NCBI RefSeq assembly: GCF_000585395.1
Contig: NZ_KK073875.1
Coordinates: 994,407-1,058,406 of the forward strand
Direction of reading: 5' to 3'
Length of the DNA: 64,000 bases
DNA from: Saccharibacillus sacchari DSM 19268
GTDB taxonomy: Bacteria > Bacillota > Bacilli > Paenibacillales > Paenibacillaceae
Part shown: piece after piece, positions 25,151 to 34,090 of the stretch
Numbering within the stretch: position 1 is the stretch's first letter
Layout: every line of letters begins with the position of its first letter
Made by a program: the position numbers and the translations under genes
Notes under the pieces: generated by a model
What the model was told of the DNA's origin: nothing
What the model saw: the letters and a program-made list of their open reading frames with translations, nothing else
The model's database searches: none

Positions 25151-26912
25151 TTTCTCTCACAACCTTTTCAGCTAAATTTTTGACCTCCGTTAAAGGCTGA
25201 GTGATAGCATCATTTTTTAATACTTCTAAACTATCAAAGTTATCATTTAAATAAGAAAGCATATTTTCAGCTTTAGCTTTTTTCATTTTTTTAATCACCT
25301 TATCTCTCATGGTTGTACCATAAAATTCAGATAATGAAGAAAACAATATACTATTGGCAAGATCTTCTTCGAGATCTACTTTTGACAAAAAAATATTTTG
25401 TGTTTCCGCTTCTTTTTTCACATTATCCAATAATAAAAGAGTTTCTTTAGGTATTTCATTTTCTTTATTCCATTCATTTTGGTCTTTATTAAGATTCCAA
25501 TATTCTAAGAGTTTTGGATTTGAATCTTTTAATAGTTCTTCATAAATCCCCATCACTCTTGAAACCCCAGCATAATACAGCAGATCCAAGGTAACTTCCT
25601 TAGATATTTTTTTAGTTTTCGAAAATATATCGTTATCTGTTCTAAAAACAAATGGGATATCTAGAGCAAGGCAAATTTTAATGTATGGTTTAAATCCAAT
25701 ACCATCAACTGGAATTATAGAGATATTCAAACGATCAAGGTCAATATCCAGTTTTTTAGATAAAGCTGTATAAAAAAGTTTTTCTGAAGGACCTTCTACT
25801 AACAATACAGCGTTCACAAAAAATACATCCGCAGTAATTGCATTCAGCCTATACCCAAAGTCATTAAAATCTATTTTTATTCTTTCACTACAACCTCCTT
25901 GAGCAACTTTTGTTTTTCTATTTTTAGAATACAATTTAACAATTTTATCCGGACGAAATTCAGAAGCAATATGTGGTGAGTGTGTTGTAATAAATATTTG
26001 ATCTTCGAAATTACTTAGTAAGTAACTCGATAGTTTTTTTTGTTGATGGGGATGCAAATGTGCTTCTGGTTCTTCGATTGCAAAAAAAGTTACCTTCTCT
26101 ATCGTTCTTCTTGTTTTCTGTTTAGCAACCCAAGTAGCAAGGAATATTTGATTACTTCTTCCGTCTCCTCCAAGAGTTAATTCTTCACCATCTGCTGCAT
26201 AAACAAGTTCTAAGTTTTCTAAAAGTTTAGTCGTATTAGAGCTTGCATTTTTAAAACTCAACTTTTGCCCTTCATTATGAATAGCAAGTCCTTCTAACTC
26301 ACTATTTACATTCTCTAAAGATTTTTTAACATAATTCAAATTATCAACTTTAGAATTTATAGTTTTAAGATTTTCTTTAAGATCATTTATTACACGCTCA
26401 TCATCCGCTTTTAAGTCATCTATCAGGCTAATCTTAGCATCATCAAGAATCTGATTTTTCTCACGCTTCATAAAAGAAGATAAATTTCGATTAGTATTAA
26501 CATACTCCATGTTAAGACGCTTTAAATAAAACCTAGAATTCTTGTTTTCCAGAACATCTTCTGCATGACCTGAGAGGAAAGTATGTTCACCATTTTTAGT
26601 GTTTTGGTACTGGATGTACACATTACCCTCTTTCAAGTCCCCTTTAAAAACACTTCTCAAGCAATCTTCCACTACATTTGTTAACTTTACAGTAATTTCT
26701 ATTTCATCTGTTTTGGCATATACATTATAATCTCCATCTGATAGTTCTAAGTCTCTATCACTTAAGCTTCTATCAAACAAAATACGCAGAGCGTAAATCA
26801 AATTTGTTTTACCAACATCATTAGCACCAATTATAAGAGTTTGATTTGCCAGATTTATGCAACAATCATCAAAGTTCCTGAAGCCTTTTATTTTAATCCA
26901 CTCAATCAACAC
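25128..26912 (-). CDS. gajA: GajA: OLD-family ATPase/TOPRIM endonuclease of a Gabija system
   Basis: 594 residues. I prefer the GTG at 26912, which follows GGAGGT with seven bases spacing; an in-frame ATG at 26951 overlaps the upstream gene and lacks such a site. ABC-type ATPase domain: Walker A GANDVGKT (29-36) and Walker B AIEEPEAHLHP (E280-E281). TOPRIM domain: EGPSEK (E373, E377) and RTDND (D426, D428), the metal-binding acids of OLD nucleases. GajA nicks DNA sequence-specifically and is restrained by NTPs in studied systems. Length fits the family (about 580). AT-rich, like gajB. Confidence 0.88.
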   Translation of the reverse strand: MLIEWIKIKGFRNFDDCCINLANQTLIIGANDVGKTNLIYALRILFDRSLSDRDLELSDGDYNVYAKTDEIEITVKLTNVVEDCLRSVFKGDLKEGNVYIQYQNTKNGEHTFLSGHAEDVLENKNSRFYLKRLNMEYVNTNRNLSSFMKREKNQILDDAKISLIDDLKADDERVINDLKENLKTINSKVDNLNYVKKSLENVNSELEGLAIHNEGQKLSFKNASSNTTKLLENLELVYAADGEELTLGGDGRSNQIFLATWVAKQKTRRTIEKVTFFAIEEPEAHLHPHQQKKLSSYLLSNFEDQIFITTHSPHIASEFRPDKIVKLYSKNRKTKVAQGGCSERIKIDFNDFGYRLNAITADVFFVNAVLLVEGPSEKLFYTALSKKLDIDLDRLNISIIPVDGIGFKPYIKICLALDIPFVFRTDNDIFSKTKKISKEVTLDLLYYAGVSRVMGIYEELLKDSNPKLLEYWNLNKDQNEWNKENEIPKETLLLLDNVKKEAETQNIFLSKVDLEEDLANSILFSSLSEFYGTTMRDKVIKKMKKAKAENMLSYLNDNFDSLEVLKNDAITQPLTEVKNLAEKVVRESVEDCTT

Positions 26913-26947
26913 TGTATTACCTCCATTAATTTTAATTATGAACATAT

Positions 26948-28777
26948 TCATTTAAGATTTTTCAATTCATTAGTCATATCTTTAGACTGATTCGCTTCAC
27001 ACAACCACCCCGCAAACCCCTGCGCCTTACAATAACTCAAAAACAACCACTCCATCGCCCGCGTCATCCCGATATAAAACAACGAAACTTCCCGCTCCAC
27101 GTTCTCTTCAAACTTAAACGGCATACTCTCCACGTTCACGATAAACACCGCCCGGAAATCCAACCCTTTCGAACTGTCGATCGTCGAGAGTTTCACCGTA
27201 TCCGCCGTCCGGTCGTAAGCCCGCTTGGAGTGGACGTCTTCCGCGATCCAGTCATGCGGAATCTCCAACCGATCCAGCTCCTTACGCAGTCGATCCACGT
27301 AGGAATACGAGTACCGATTCCGCACCCGGTACAGGATCGCGATCTCCGAGTAAGGCACCTTCTTCTCTTCATGCAGCTTGCGGATCGCGCGGGCGACCCA
27401 AGCGGCTTCTTCATTGAAGTTCGCACACTGCTTGATGATCGGTTCCGGGCCTTTGCGTTTGGTGCTTTGAGGCGGGATGATCTCGACGCCGTCGACGCTG
27501 CTACCTTCTTTGACGCGGTCTTTCAGAGCGGAGTGCGTCCGGTAAAAGTCCCAGGCGAAGTTCACGATCTGCGCCGTATTCCGGTAGTTGATGCTCAGGA
27601 TCTTGGACCGTCCGCGGAAATCGAGACCGGTGCTGGACGAGAGGCTGCTTTTGCGTCTGAAAATGTTTTGCGCTTTATCTTCAACCAGCAGCAGGGATTG
27701 CGTTTCCGGATTGAGCACTTTGCTCAGCAGCTCCAACCAGCTCGGTTCGAAGTCCTGGCCTTCGTCGATCAGGATCGCGTCATACGTCGGGAGGATCGCT
27801 TCGCCGAGTTTGACCTTTTCCAGCAGCGGCTCGATTCCTGCATCCGGGATGCGCAGCGTGTTTTTCAACCATTCGTGGAACGTCGCCGTCTCGATGTTAT
27901 GCTTCTTGGCAGCCGGATTGCCGCTTTCTTCCGCGCTCATCGCCGCAAAGTCGAACAGATCTTCCGGTTCTTCCGTCATATTGTGGATCATGGACTTCAG
28001 CACGCGGGACAGCGGAATGCCGTAGCAGAGCACGAGAATTTTCCAATCGGGATGTTCTTTGGACAGCAGGCGTGCGCGGGCGGACAGAATGAGCGTCTTC
28101 CCGCTTCCGGCAACGCCGCGGATCAACCGGTTTTTGTCACCGAGCTGACGCGCCAGCGCTTCCTGATGCAGATCCATCGCTCGAAGATTATGTAACGACA
28201 ACAGCAGTTGATCGTCGTGATGCACGGGAGGCTTGTATTCCGCGCTGATCCGCACTTCGGGGAACAGATGGTAGCGGATCGCTTTGATATCGTCGCGCGT
28301 CAGCATGAATTGCGGCTCGATCACCCGATGCAGCTGATGTTTGACGATATGCGTCTCCCGCATCTGGGTGAACACGACGCCGAAGCCGAACCGGAATTTG
28401 AGGTTGCCGCGGTACACGCCTTCCAACTGCACGAGGCTTTTATCTTTTTTGAGTTTGCTCGCGATGCGGAATGCATAATTTCGGGCCTGATGCAGCGGGT
28501 TGATCACCGTGCTCACTTCGCCCTGCTTGTTATAGATGCGCCATTCTTCGGGAAAAAGTTCGTACAGCGTGCTTTCGGTATAGTCTTTCACTTCCAGCAC
28601 AAGCATGCCGAGGTCCGGGCCGATCACGACGAAGTCGGGACAGCGGCCGAAGATGCGGGGTTCGTAGTAGACGATGTAATCGTCGGGCAGATGTTCTTTG
28701 AGGGTGCCGAATAACAGGCGTTCGCCTGCGGTAACTTTCGCGCCTCGGGGAAGGGTCTCCGGGATCATATAAGCCAT
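26948..28777 (-). CDS. NERD-domain SF1 (UvrD-like) helicase
   Basis: 609 residues. An N-terminal NERD nuclease-related domain (about 12-130; DFVVIGPDLGMLVLEVKDY) is fused to an SF1 helicase with Walker A GVAGSGKT (about 218-225), motif II IDEGQDFE, STIDSSKGLDF and FYIGMTRAMEWL. The ATG at 28777 follows AAGGAG. It is the first gene of the operon, 35 bases before gajA. Its GC content is host-like until the last 15 or so codons, which become AT-rich where the Gabija cassette begins. It probably processes DNA ends; direct involvement in Gabija defence is an inference. Confidence 0.87.
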   Translation of the reverse strand: MAYMIPETLPRGAKVTAGERLLFGTLKEHLPDDYIVYYEPRIFGRCPDFVVIGPDLGMLVLEVKDYTESTLYELFPEEWRIYNKQGEVSTVINPLHQARNYAFRIASKLKKDKSLVQLEGVYRGNLKFRFGFGVVFTQMRETHIVKHQLHRVIEPQFMLTRDDIKAIRYHLFPEVRISAEYKPPVHHDDQLLLSLHNLRAMDLHQEALARQLGDKNRLIRGVAGSGKTLILSARARLLSKEHPDWKILVLCYGIPLSRVLKSMIHNMTEEPEDLFDFAAMSAEESGNPAAKKHNIETATFHEWLKNTLRIPDAGIEPLLEKVKLGEAILPTYDAILIDEGQDFEPSWLELLSKVLNPETQSLLLVEDKAQNIFRRKSSLSSSTGLDFRGRSKILSINYRNTAQIVNFAWDFYRTHSALKDRVKEGSSVDGVEIIPPQSTKRKGPEPIIKQCANFNEEAAWVARAIRKLHEEKKVPYSEIAILYRVRNRYSYSYVDRLRKELDRLEIPHDWIAEDVHSKRAYDRTADTVKLSTIDSSKGLDFRAVFIVNVESMPFKFEENVEREVSLFYIGMTRAMEWLFLSYCKAQGFAGWLCEANQSKDMTNELKNLK

Positions 28778-29146
28778 AAGGTGTCACTCCTTGATGCGTG
28801 CAGATCCCGTAGTAAGTCCGGTGCTTCCGGAATCTGGGCGAGATGGTGTATCGAACTGTCCAAAGACGATCGGTGCGTGAAAAGATACGATGTATAGTTC
28901 TATATCAGGAATGATTCGAATGTCATAGGCCGTAAGACTGCTTTGCTTGCTGACCTTATTGTACTTCGTCTGGACACAAATGGGAATAACAAATCAGTGA
29001 AGGATTGTTAATTTGTCAATTTGAGTGAGAGGAGTTACTTTCGGTAAAACGTAACTTTAATGATACTGAAGCGTTTAACAAGTAGCTTGAAGTCAATTGC
29101 ATCTGCACGATTTTTATACCAAACTTGCTCAAGGAGCCTACCCGCT
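28778..29146. other. Divergent intergenic region of the defence operon
   Basis: About 370 bases between the NERD helicase and the DUF4181 gene. A possible leftward promoter is listed separately. No operator repeat or small RNA could be supported. Confidence 0.3.
28958..28986 (-). promoter_or_regulatory. Candidate promoter of the NERD-Gabija operon
   Basis: On the minus strand, TTCCCA (28986-28981) and TACAAT (28963-28958) are 17 bases apart, a reasonable -35/-10 pair about 180 bases before the NERD gene. The -35 match is weak. Confidence 0.3.
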
Positions 29147-29512
29147 ATGACAAACATCTTCTTCCCTCTGATCAGTGTGCTCTTCATTATCCAAATACCG
29201 CTTCGACTGTTTATCGTGGAAGGCAAAGCCGAATTCATCGACAAAAACCTGAAAAGGCGTTACGTCTGGACGCACACCGGGCTGACCGCACTGCTGATTA
29301 TTGCGGCGCTGCTGTGTCTTTACCTGCTGCCAGATCAAGTCGCGCTGCCTACGGCGATTTTGGTGTTTGGCTCGATCTATCTGGCGAATGCTCTGGTCGA
29401 ATTCAAGTACGTACGCGGCACGAAAGAACATGTCGTATCCGCGATCATGGCTGCCGTATATTTGGTGCTTGGGATCGCGCTGTATGTATTCGGCTGGACG
29501 GATTCGTTATAA
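29147..29512 (+). CDS. DUF4181-type membrane protein
   Basis: 121 residues from the ATG at 29147, preceded by AAGGAGCC. Four hydrophobic segments and the motif E-F-K-Y-V-R-G-T-K-E-H-V that matches EKKYLPxTxRHxxTL in the paralogues at 31513, 31912, 32300 and 33317. Function of the family is unknown. Followed by a terminator, so a single-gene transcript. Confidence 0.72.
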   Translation: MTNIFFPLISVLFIIQIPLRLFIVEGKAEFIDKNLKRRYVWTHTGLTALLIIAALLCLYLLPDQVALPTAILVFGSIYLANALVEFKYVRGTKEHVVSAIMAAVYLVLGIALYVFGWTDSL

Positions 29513-29513
29513 C

Positions 29514-29550
29514 AAAAACCGGCACCGGTGAAGACTGGCGCCGGTTTTTT
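29514..29550 (+). terminator. Rho-independent terminator
   Basis: AAAAACCGGCACC pairs with GGCGCCGGTTTTTT (to 29550), immediately after the DUF4181 stop. Confidence 0.8.
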
Positions 29551-29598
29551 GCTGTATTCAAATCGGAGTCTTCTCCGTTTATTTCCGCTTTCTTATCC

Positions 29599-30774
29599 CT
29601 ACTTCTTCACCTTCACCAGCAGCGCATTACTCACCGGCCGCCCCGGCTTCGTAATATACTTCCCGTTCAGATACAGCCCGCTTGAAGCGCCGCCGTCCAG
29701 GTTCATCGCCTGATATGCCCCCGCCTGCTTCATGATCCGGGCAAGCTGCGGCATGGAAGCTTTCGGCGTCGTCACCATAATCAACTCATGGTTCCGCGTG
29801 ATCCCGATCGCGCTGCGCGCCGCCTGCCCTCGCAGGATCGCCGGATCGCGGAAGCCTTCTCTCGGCGCGTTCACCGCGACGACGCCGTTTTGCACCAGCA
29901 GCGGACCCGCTTGCACGGCTCCTTCCACCTGTCCCGCAGCGTACGCCTGGCCGAATTTCAGACCCGGAATCAGACGCGTCATATGGTTCTGGTCATACGC
30001 GAATACCGTCAGGTTGGAACCGCCGTTGACGAACTTCATATTCCCTTTGCTGACCAGATACCCGTACGGCGCTCTATAGATCGCCGAGCTGTATGCGTCG
30101 AAATACGTCGCGTTGATCGCCGCATACGCGTAATTTTCCGAAGCGATCCATTTCAGATTCTGCACCGTTCCCGCTTTGTTATGGGCAAAGGCCGCATCGA
30201 GCGATACCCGGGGGTGCATCAGCTGCACGGTCACGATATTTGCCCGGAACGCGGCACCGCCGGAGTAGAAGACTTGCTGGCGGTACGTCACCGGCTTGTC
30301 CGTCAAGGAACCGCGCGCGATGATCGGCAGATCCATCGATTGTCCGCCGCTCGCGATCCGCATCGAGGAAGTCGATTCGTGCCATTTGACGTTCAGCCCC
30401 AGATGCTGCGCGGCAAAACCGAGCGGCACGTAAGTCACCCCGTCATAGGCAAAAGGCGCCGCGTCGATCTTCGTCTTTTTGCCGTCCACTTCCGCTTTCT
30501 TTTTTCCCGTATGGAGCACGATTTTCTTGTTGCCTTTCACAATTTCCAACTTGCTCGAATCCTGCGCCGCATTGACTTTCGCTCCGGCGAACGTGCTGAG
30601 CACGCGGATCGGAATATACGTGCGGCCCGCCGCCGGATCCGAGTATCCAAAAACTTTAGCCGAGGACGAGGTCGCAGCTGCCGCCGTGGCAACCTCCGTT
30701 CCCGGCACCGCGCCTGTCGTGATCGTTCCTGCAACCAGCGCGATCGCCAGCAGCGTTTTTAACCCCTTTTTCAT
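29599..30774 (-). CDS. Phosphodiester glycosidase (NAGPA-type) with stalk domain
   Basis: 391 residues. Signal peptide (about 1-34), then a copper-amine-oxidase-type stalk module in two strands of the pattern GRTYIPIRVLSTFAG and DGVTYVPLGFAAQHLGL (about 45-145), then a NAGPA domain. Landmarks of the latter are AAINATYFDAYSS, EGAVQAGPLLVQNG, RSAIGITRNHELI, AMNLDGGASSGLYLNG and the terminal RPVSNALLVKVKK. NAGPA proteins cleave N-acetylglucosamine phosphodiesters; a cell-wall or exopolysaccharide substrate is likely. A damaged paralogue lies at 34736. Confidence 0.87.
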   Translation of the reverse strand: MKKGLKTLLAIALVAGTITTGAVPGTEVATAAAATSSSAKVFGYSDPAAGRTYIPIRVLSTFAGAKVNAAQDSSKLEIVKGNKKIVLHTGKKKAEVDGKKTKIDAAPFAYDGVTYVPLGFAAQHLGLNVKWHESTSSMRIASGGQSMDLPIIARGSLTDKPVTYRQQVFYSGGAAFRANIVTVQLMHPRVSLDAAFAHNKAGTVQNLKWIASENYAYAAINATYFDAYSSAIYRAPYGYLVSKGNMKFVNGGSNLTVFAYDQNHMTRLIPGLKFGQAYAAGQVEGAVQAGPLLVQNGVVAVNAPREGFRDPAILRGQAARSAIGITRNHELIMVTTPKASMPQLARIMKQAGAYQAMNLDGGASSGLYLNGKYITKPGRPVSNALLVKVKK

Positions 30775-31102
30775 GTGAGCCCTATCCCCTTTGCATCTGC
30801 TTATTCGTTGAAGGTTGATTTCCGTCAGCCGTTATGACCCTGTTTATTTCTTCCCTTTTATATATCTGTTTTTCCGGCGGCGGAATGAACCTTTTTCAAG
30901 AAAAACCCTCCTTCGGAATTAGATAAAAACCGTAACTTCACCATTCTCCCGAGAGTCTATTCAAAAGTAAGAACAAAGCCCCAAATCCGAAACGCACCGA
31001 TCCGCTGCCGATAGGAAGATGTAGACGTATCGATGATAGGACGGAACTTTTTACGCAGCAAGGCTACATCTACATAAACTCGCAAAGGAAGGATGTTTCA
31101 TT
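30775..31102. other. Divergent intergenic region
   Basis: About 330 bases between the glycosidase and the 31103 gene. AGATGTAG (near 31017) and CTACATCT (near 31067) form a short distant inverted repeat. No promoter could be assigned with confidence. Confidence 0.3.
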
Positions 31103-31357
31103 ATGTTGATTTCTTCAGGTCGAATCGCACTCATGCTGGTTCTTTTCATTTTATTCGTCATTTTGCTTTACAAACAAATTCAAATCCGATCCCTGCATGA
31201 ACTGCTCTTGTTTTCGATTTCTTTATTGCTGTTAGGCATCGCGTTACGCCTAATTAGCCTACAGCAAGACGTAGCTTTTTATTTCATTAGTTTCGTGTGT
31301 ATCGTACTAGGTGGATTAACTGCGTTGATCTCGTTTTTTTTCAAAAAAGCACATTGA
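31103..31357 (+). CDS. Small membrane protein
   Basis: 84 residues with three hydrophobic segments and a basic end (FFKKAH). AAAGGAAGG precedes the ATG at 31103. First of a rightward run of small membrane proteins; no family recognised. Confidence 0.55.
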   Translation: MLISSGRIALMLVLFILFVILLYKQIQIRSLHELLLFSISLLLLGIALRLISLQQDVAFYFISFVCIVLGGLTALISFFFKKAH

Positions 31358-31512
31358 ACGCAAATATGCACCGGCAAAAAGGCAGCACTTCGCGTCCGTG
31401 ATTTTGTCGGTGCTCTACATCGGAACATCTGCGGCACTCTGCATAAATTTTTGAATCTATCACCCAACTAATTCCACTTATAAAGCGTTTATTAATATAG
31501 AGGTGAACGTTT

Positions 31513-31875
31513 ATGGGAGATTACTCGAATTTTATCGTTATTGTATTGATTGTTGCTTTGCGATTTCTGATGGATCGGCTGATCGTTCGCGGCGAAGATC
31601 GTCGCAGGCTTACCGATCTGGATAAGCCGCGAATCTACTCGTTTATACTCAACGGAGTCGTGATCGCCTCGATAATCGCATTGATTATTTTCGTCAGAGA
31701 TATGTCTTTATTCACGGGAATCGCGCTTGGCCTTTTCGCTTTGTACGGTCTGTCTCAATCGTGGCTGGAAAAGAAGTACCTGCCGAATACCAAGCGTCAT
31801 ATCGCAACCTTGCTTTCGATCGGGTGCGCGATAATCGTGCTCGGCTCTTATATGCTGTTTTATCCGATGACTTGA
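31513..31875 (+). CDS. DUF4181-type membrane protein
   Basis: 120 residues, four membrane segments. The motif WLEKKYLPNTKRHIATLLSIG lies near residue 80 and RLIVRGEDRRRLTDL near 20; both recur in the paralogues at 31912, 32300 and 33317. An AGAGGTG-type site lies upstream. Possibly co-transcribed with them (spacing 36 and 25 bases). Confidence 0.72.
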   Translation: MGDYSNFIVIVLIVALRFLMDRLIVRGEDRRRLTDLDKPRIYSFILNGVVIASIIALIIFVRDMSLFTGIALGLFALYGLSQSWLEKKYLPNTKRHIATLLSIGCAIIVLGSYMLFYPMT

Positions 31876-31911
31876 TCCGCCAAGCTTATACGCAAAAGGA
31901 GGTCCCCTACT

Positions 31912-32274
31912 ATGAACTACGCCGCTTTCCCGATCATCACGTTCGGTAATCTGGTCGTCGTGCTGCTGATCTATTTCGTCTTTCCGCGCTTTATCGTGAC
32001 GGGGCCGGACCAGCGCAGGCTTCAAGACGTTCCGCGATTGGATCTGGCTGTGAAAATCGCTCTTGTTTCCGTGATCGTCATCCTGCTCATAGCGGCCGCC
32101 CTGAATATGAATCTCGACTTTGTCGGATTTCCGCTCGCGATCCTTTTCGGTCTTCTGATCCTGTTCATGGAGAAAAAATATCTGCCCGCAACGCGCCGCC
32201 ACTTGGTCACGCTGTGCTGGATCGGCTTTACGTGCGTGCTTTTCGGCATTTATTTTGGAGTCTCTTATTTTTAA
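31912..32274 (+). CDS. DUF4181-type membrane protein
   Basis: 120 residues with RFIVTGPDQRRLQDV near residue 24 and FMEKKYLPATRRHLVTLCW near 84. AAAGGAGGT precedes the ATG. Closely related to the pseudogene that follows, with which it probably shares a transcript. Confidence 0.72.
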   Translation: MNYAAFPIITFGNLVVVLLIYFVFPRFIVTGPDQRRLQDVPRLDLAVKIALVSVIVILLIAAALNMNLDFVGFPLAILFGLLILFMEKKYLPATRRHLVTLCWIGFTCVLFGIYFGVSYF

Positions 32275-32299
32275 AAACATCAAATAGGAGGACTGCCGC

Positions 32300-32780
32300 A
32301 TGACCCCGATCTTGTTCTCTGTCGTGCTTCCCGGCATCATTATCGTATCGCTACTGGCTTACGCCGTACTGCCGCGCTGGATCGTCGTTACCGGACCGGA
32401 CAAGCTCACCCACAAAGACGTTCCTAATACCTTATCAACTCCTAATCAGAGGATTACGTTCGGCTGAAACGCACACGCTTTAGGTGTGTTTCAGGTGGGC
32501 GTAACCTTACCTTTAGTGTTGACAAGGTACTAAGCTTAATCGTTACCTGAATATCGTGGCTTGGACGCAGCTGGTGCTCATGTTCGTAACGATTGTTTTG
32601 GAACTTCCGCGACCGCAAATGGAACTGATCTTCTTCGCGTTGATCGCGGCGGCGGGAATCGCGTTCGCGCTGTTGGAGAAAAAATATTTGCCCGGCACAA
32701 GGCGATATTTGGTTACGTTATGCTGGGTCGCAGGGATATGCATCGTGTTCGCCATCTATGGATGGGTCGCTTATTTCTGA
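32300..32780 (+). pseudogene. DUF4181-type gene disrupted by a mini-element
   Basis: The ATG at 32300 (after AGGAGGA) opens a frame with RWIVVTGPDKLTHKDVP that ends at a stop inside the inserted element. The rest of the protein (LNRYLNIVAWTQLVLMF ... LEKKYLPGTRRYLVTLCW) resumes after 32529. Removing the 102-bp element and one 4-bp duplicate restores one frame, HKDVPKLNRYLNIVAW, of about 124 residues, like its neighbours. Confidence 0.85.
32428..32529. mobile_element. 102-bp palindromic MITE-like insertion
   Basis: Ends TACCTTATCAACTCCTAA and, inverted, TACCTTGTCAACACTAA; the interior is also self-complementary (TGAAACGCACAC...GGTGTGTTTCA), so the whole can form one long hairpin. CTAA flanks it on both sides (32424-32427 and 32530-32533) as a probable target duplication. 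It carries no gene, so it would depend on a transposase elsewhere. Confidence 0.8.
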
Positions 32781-32862
32781 ACGGCTCGATGATACAAAAA
32801 TGCTATTCCCTTCGTCTTCTTTGCAAACCAATCCGTCCGAATGATCGAAGGGAGTCAAAAGC

Positions 32863-33300
32863 ATGAATCAGACCGAACTTAAATCCGCGCCTCCGTCCAA
32901 AAAGTTAAAAAGAAATCGGCTGCTGTCATTAATCACCATCATCGTCTCCGTTTGCACGATCATCATCATTGCCACGCAGGCCTTCGGAATTCTTCACTCG
33001 ATGCGCCCGCTCACCGTTACGTTGAAAAATAATACGAATTCCGAAATTATTTCCGTCGAGTTTCGTATGACCCATATGGACACTCCGTACGTATTCGAAC
33101 GAACCATCCCCGCCGGCGAGAGCCGAAATATCCGACCGGAGTTCGAGAATCTGGTCGAAGGCGAGATGACTTTTACCGCCGCGGACGCCGAAGGGCACCG
33201 TTACACAGGCATCGCTTGCGGCTACACGTCAAGGTTGAGCGGGGAATCGACCATCACGATCGACGCGAACGGAGTTGCGATCCAAGCTGAATGCAGTTAA
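32863..33300 (+). CDS. Membrane-anchored hypothetical protein
   Basis: 145 residues. One N-terminal membrane segment (about 22-44), then an extracytoplasmic beta-rich domain with a single pair of cysteines (ACG and the C-terminal ECS). GAAGGGAG precedes the ATG. Lies inside the DUF4181 cluster and is followed by another member 16 bases later. No family recognised. Confidence 0.55.
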   Translation: MNQTELKSAPPSKKLKRNRLLSLITIIVSVCTIIIIATQAFGILHSMRPLTVTLKNNTNSEIISVEFRMTHMDTPYVFERTIPAGESRNIRPEFENLVEGEMTFTAADAEGHRYTGIACGYTSRLSGESTITIDANGVAIQAECS

Positions 33301-33316
33301 AAAAGGAGGAATATCA

Positions 33317-33685
33317 ATGACACCGGAAGGTACAGCCGCAATGATTCTGCTCGCGATCATCATCGGAGCCCGGCTTTTATTCGGCAAACTGTTCGTCAAC
33401 CGCAGCGATTCGCGCAAACTGCATCAGACGGTAAAAGGATACATCCTGACTACTCTCGGCAGTCTCACCGTTATCATTTTGGGCTTCAGCTTACGCTTTT
33501 GGGAATTGAACGTCGCGACTGCTCAAGGCATTCTGCTTGGCTTACTGCTGGTACTCGGCGGCTACTACGCGTTTCTCGAATGGCGGTATATCCGCGAATC
33601 CCGCAGGCATATCGCGACGCTGCTGACGACGGTTGTCGCAGTGGCGGCAGTCGGCGTGTACGTTTTAATACTGCCGATCGTTTGA
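33317..33685 (+). CDS. DUF4181-type membrane protein
   Basis: 122 residues from the ATG at 33317 (AAAGGAGGA upstream). Four membrane segments; LFVNRSDSRKLHQTV near 24 and LEWRYIRESRRHIATLLTT near 85 align with the other paralogues. Fifth member of the family in about 4.5 kb. Confidence 0.7.
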   Translation: MTPEGTAAMILLAIIIGARLLFGKLFVNRSDSRKLHQTVKGYILTTLGSLTVIILGFSLRFWELNVATAQGILLGLLLVLGGYYAFLEWRYIRESRRHIATLLTTVVAVAAVGVYVLILPIV

Positions 33686-33907
33686 ATCCTAATTTTTTGA
33701 GTTATAGGATATAACCCTTCAGGTTTCTAAAATTATGACCGATTTAAAATCTAAAGACATTCGTGTCTTGAAATGGTTAAGTATCATCAAGAGTTTATCT
33801 ATCTGTATCAGTTTCCTTAGTTATACCTTTGCTAATCAAAGATTTCTGAGTTAATATATGTTTATTGGAATTGATCGGAATTATTTCAAAGGAAGGTGGC
33901 ATTTCAG

Positions 33908-34090
33908 ATGGCTACCAAGAGTTTTACTTCAGAATTTAAATTTAACCAAAGAGCTAGTTCGAAACTTGCAGATGCAATCGACAATTCTCGAAAGGTTTCT
34001 CAGGTGAGTAATCAGACGGTGAATGATGTAGTTCGAACAGAAGCTATTCAAAAAATCATGGATAGCTTTTTAAGCAACACATCAAAATAA
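33908..34090 (+). CDS. Small protein upstream of a GNAT enzyme; possible antitoxin
   Basis: 60 residues, basic and helical (SEFKFNQRASSKLADAI). AAGGAAGGTGG lies before the ATG at 33908. Its stop overlaps the next start (TAATG). AT-rich relative to flanking genes. The size, order and coupling are those of an antitoxin followed by an acetyltransferase toxin, but no ribbon-helix-helix signature can be proven. Confidence 0.45.
   Translation: MATKSFTSEFKFNQRASSKLADAIDNSRKVSQVSNQTVNDVVRTEAIQKIMDSFLSNTSK

Noticed and set aside
26912..26951. Longer GajA start at the ATG at 26951
   Set aside because: It would overlap the upstream stop, adds 13 non-conserved residues and lacks a GGAGG site, which the GTG at 26912 has.
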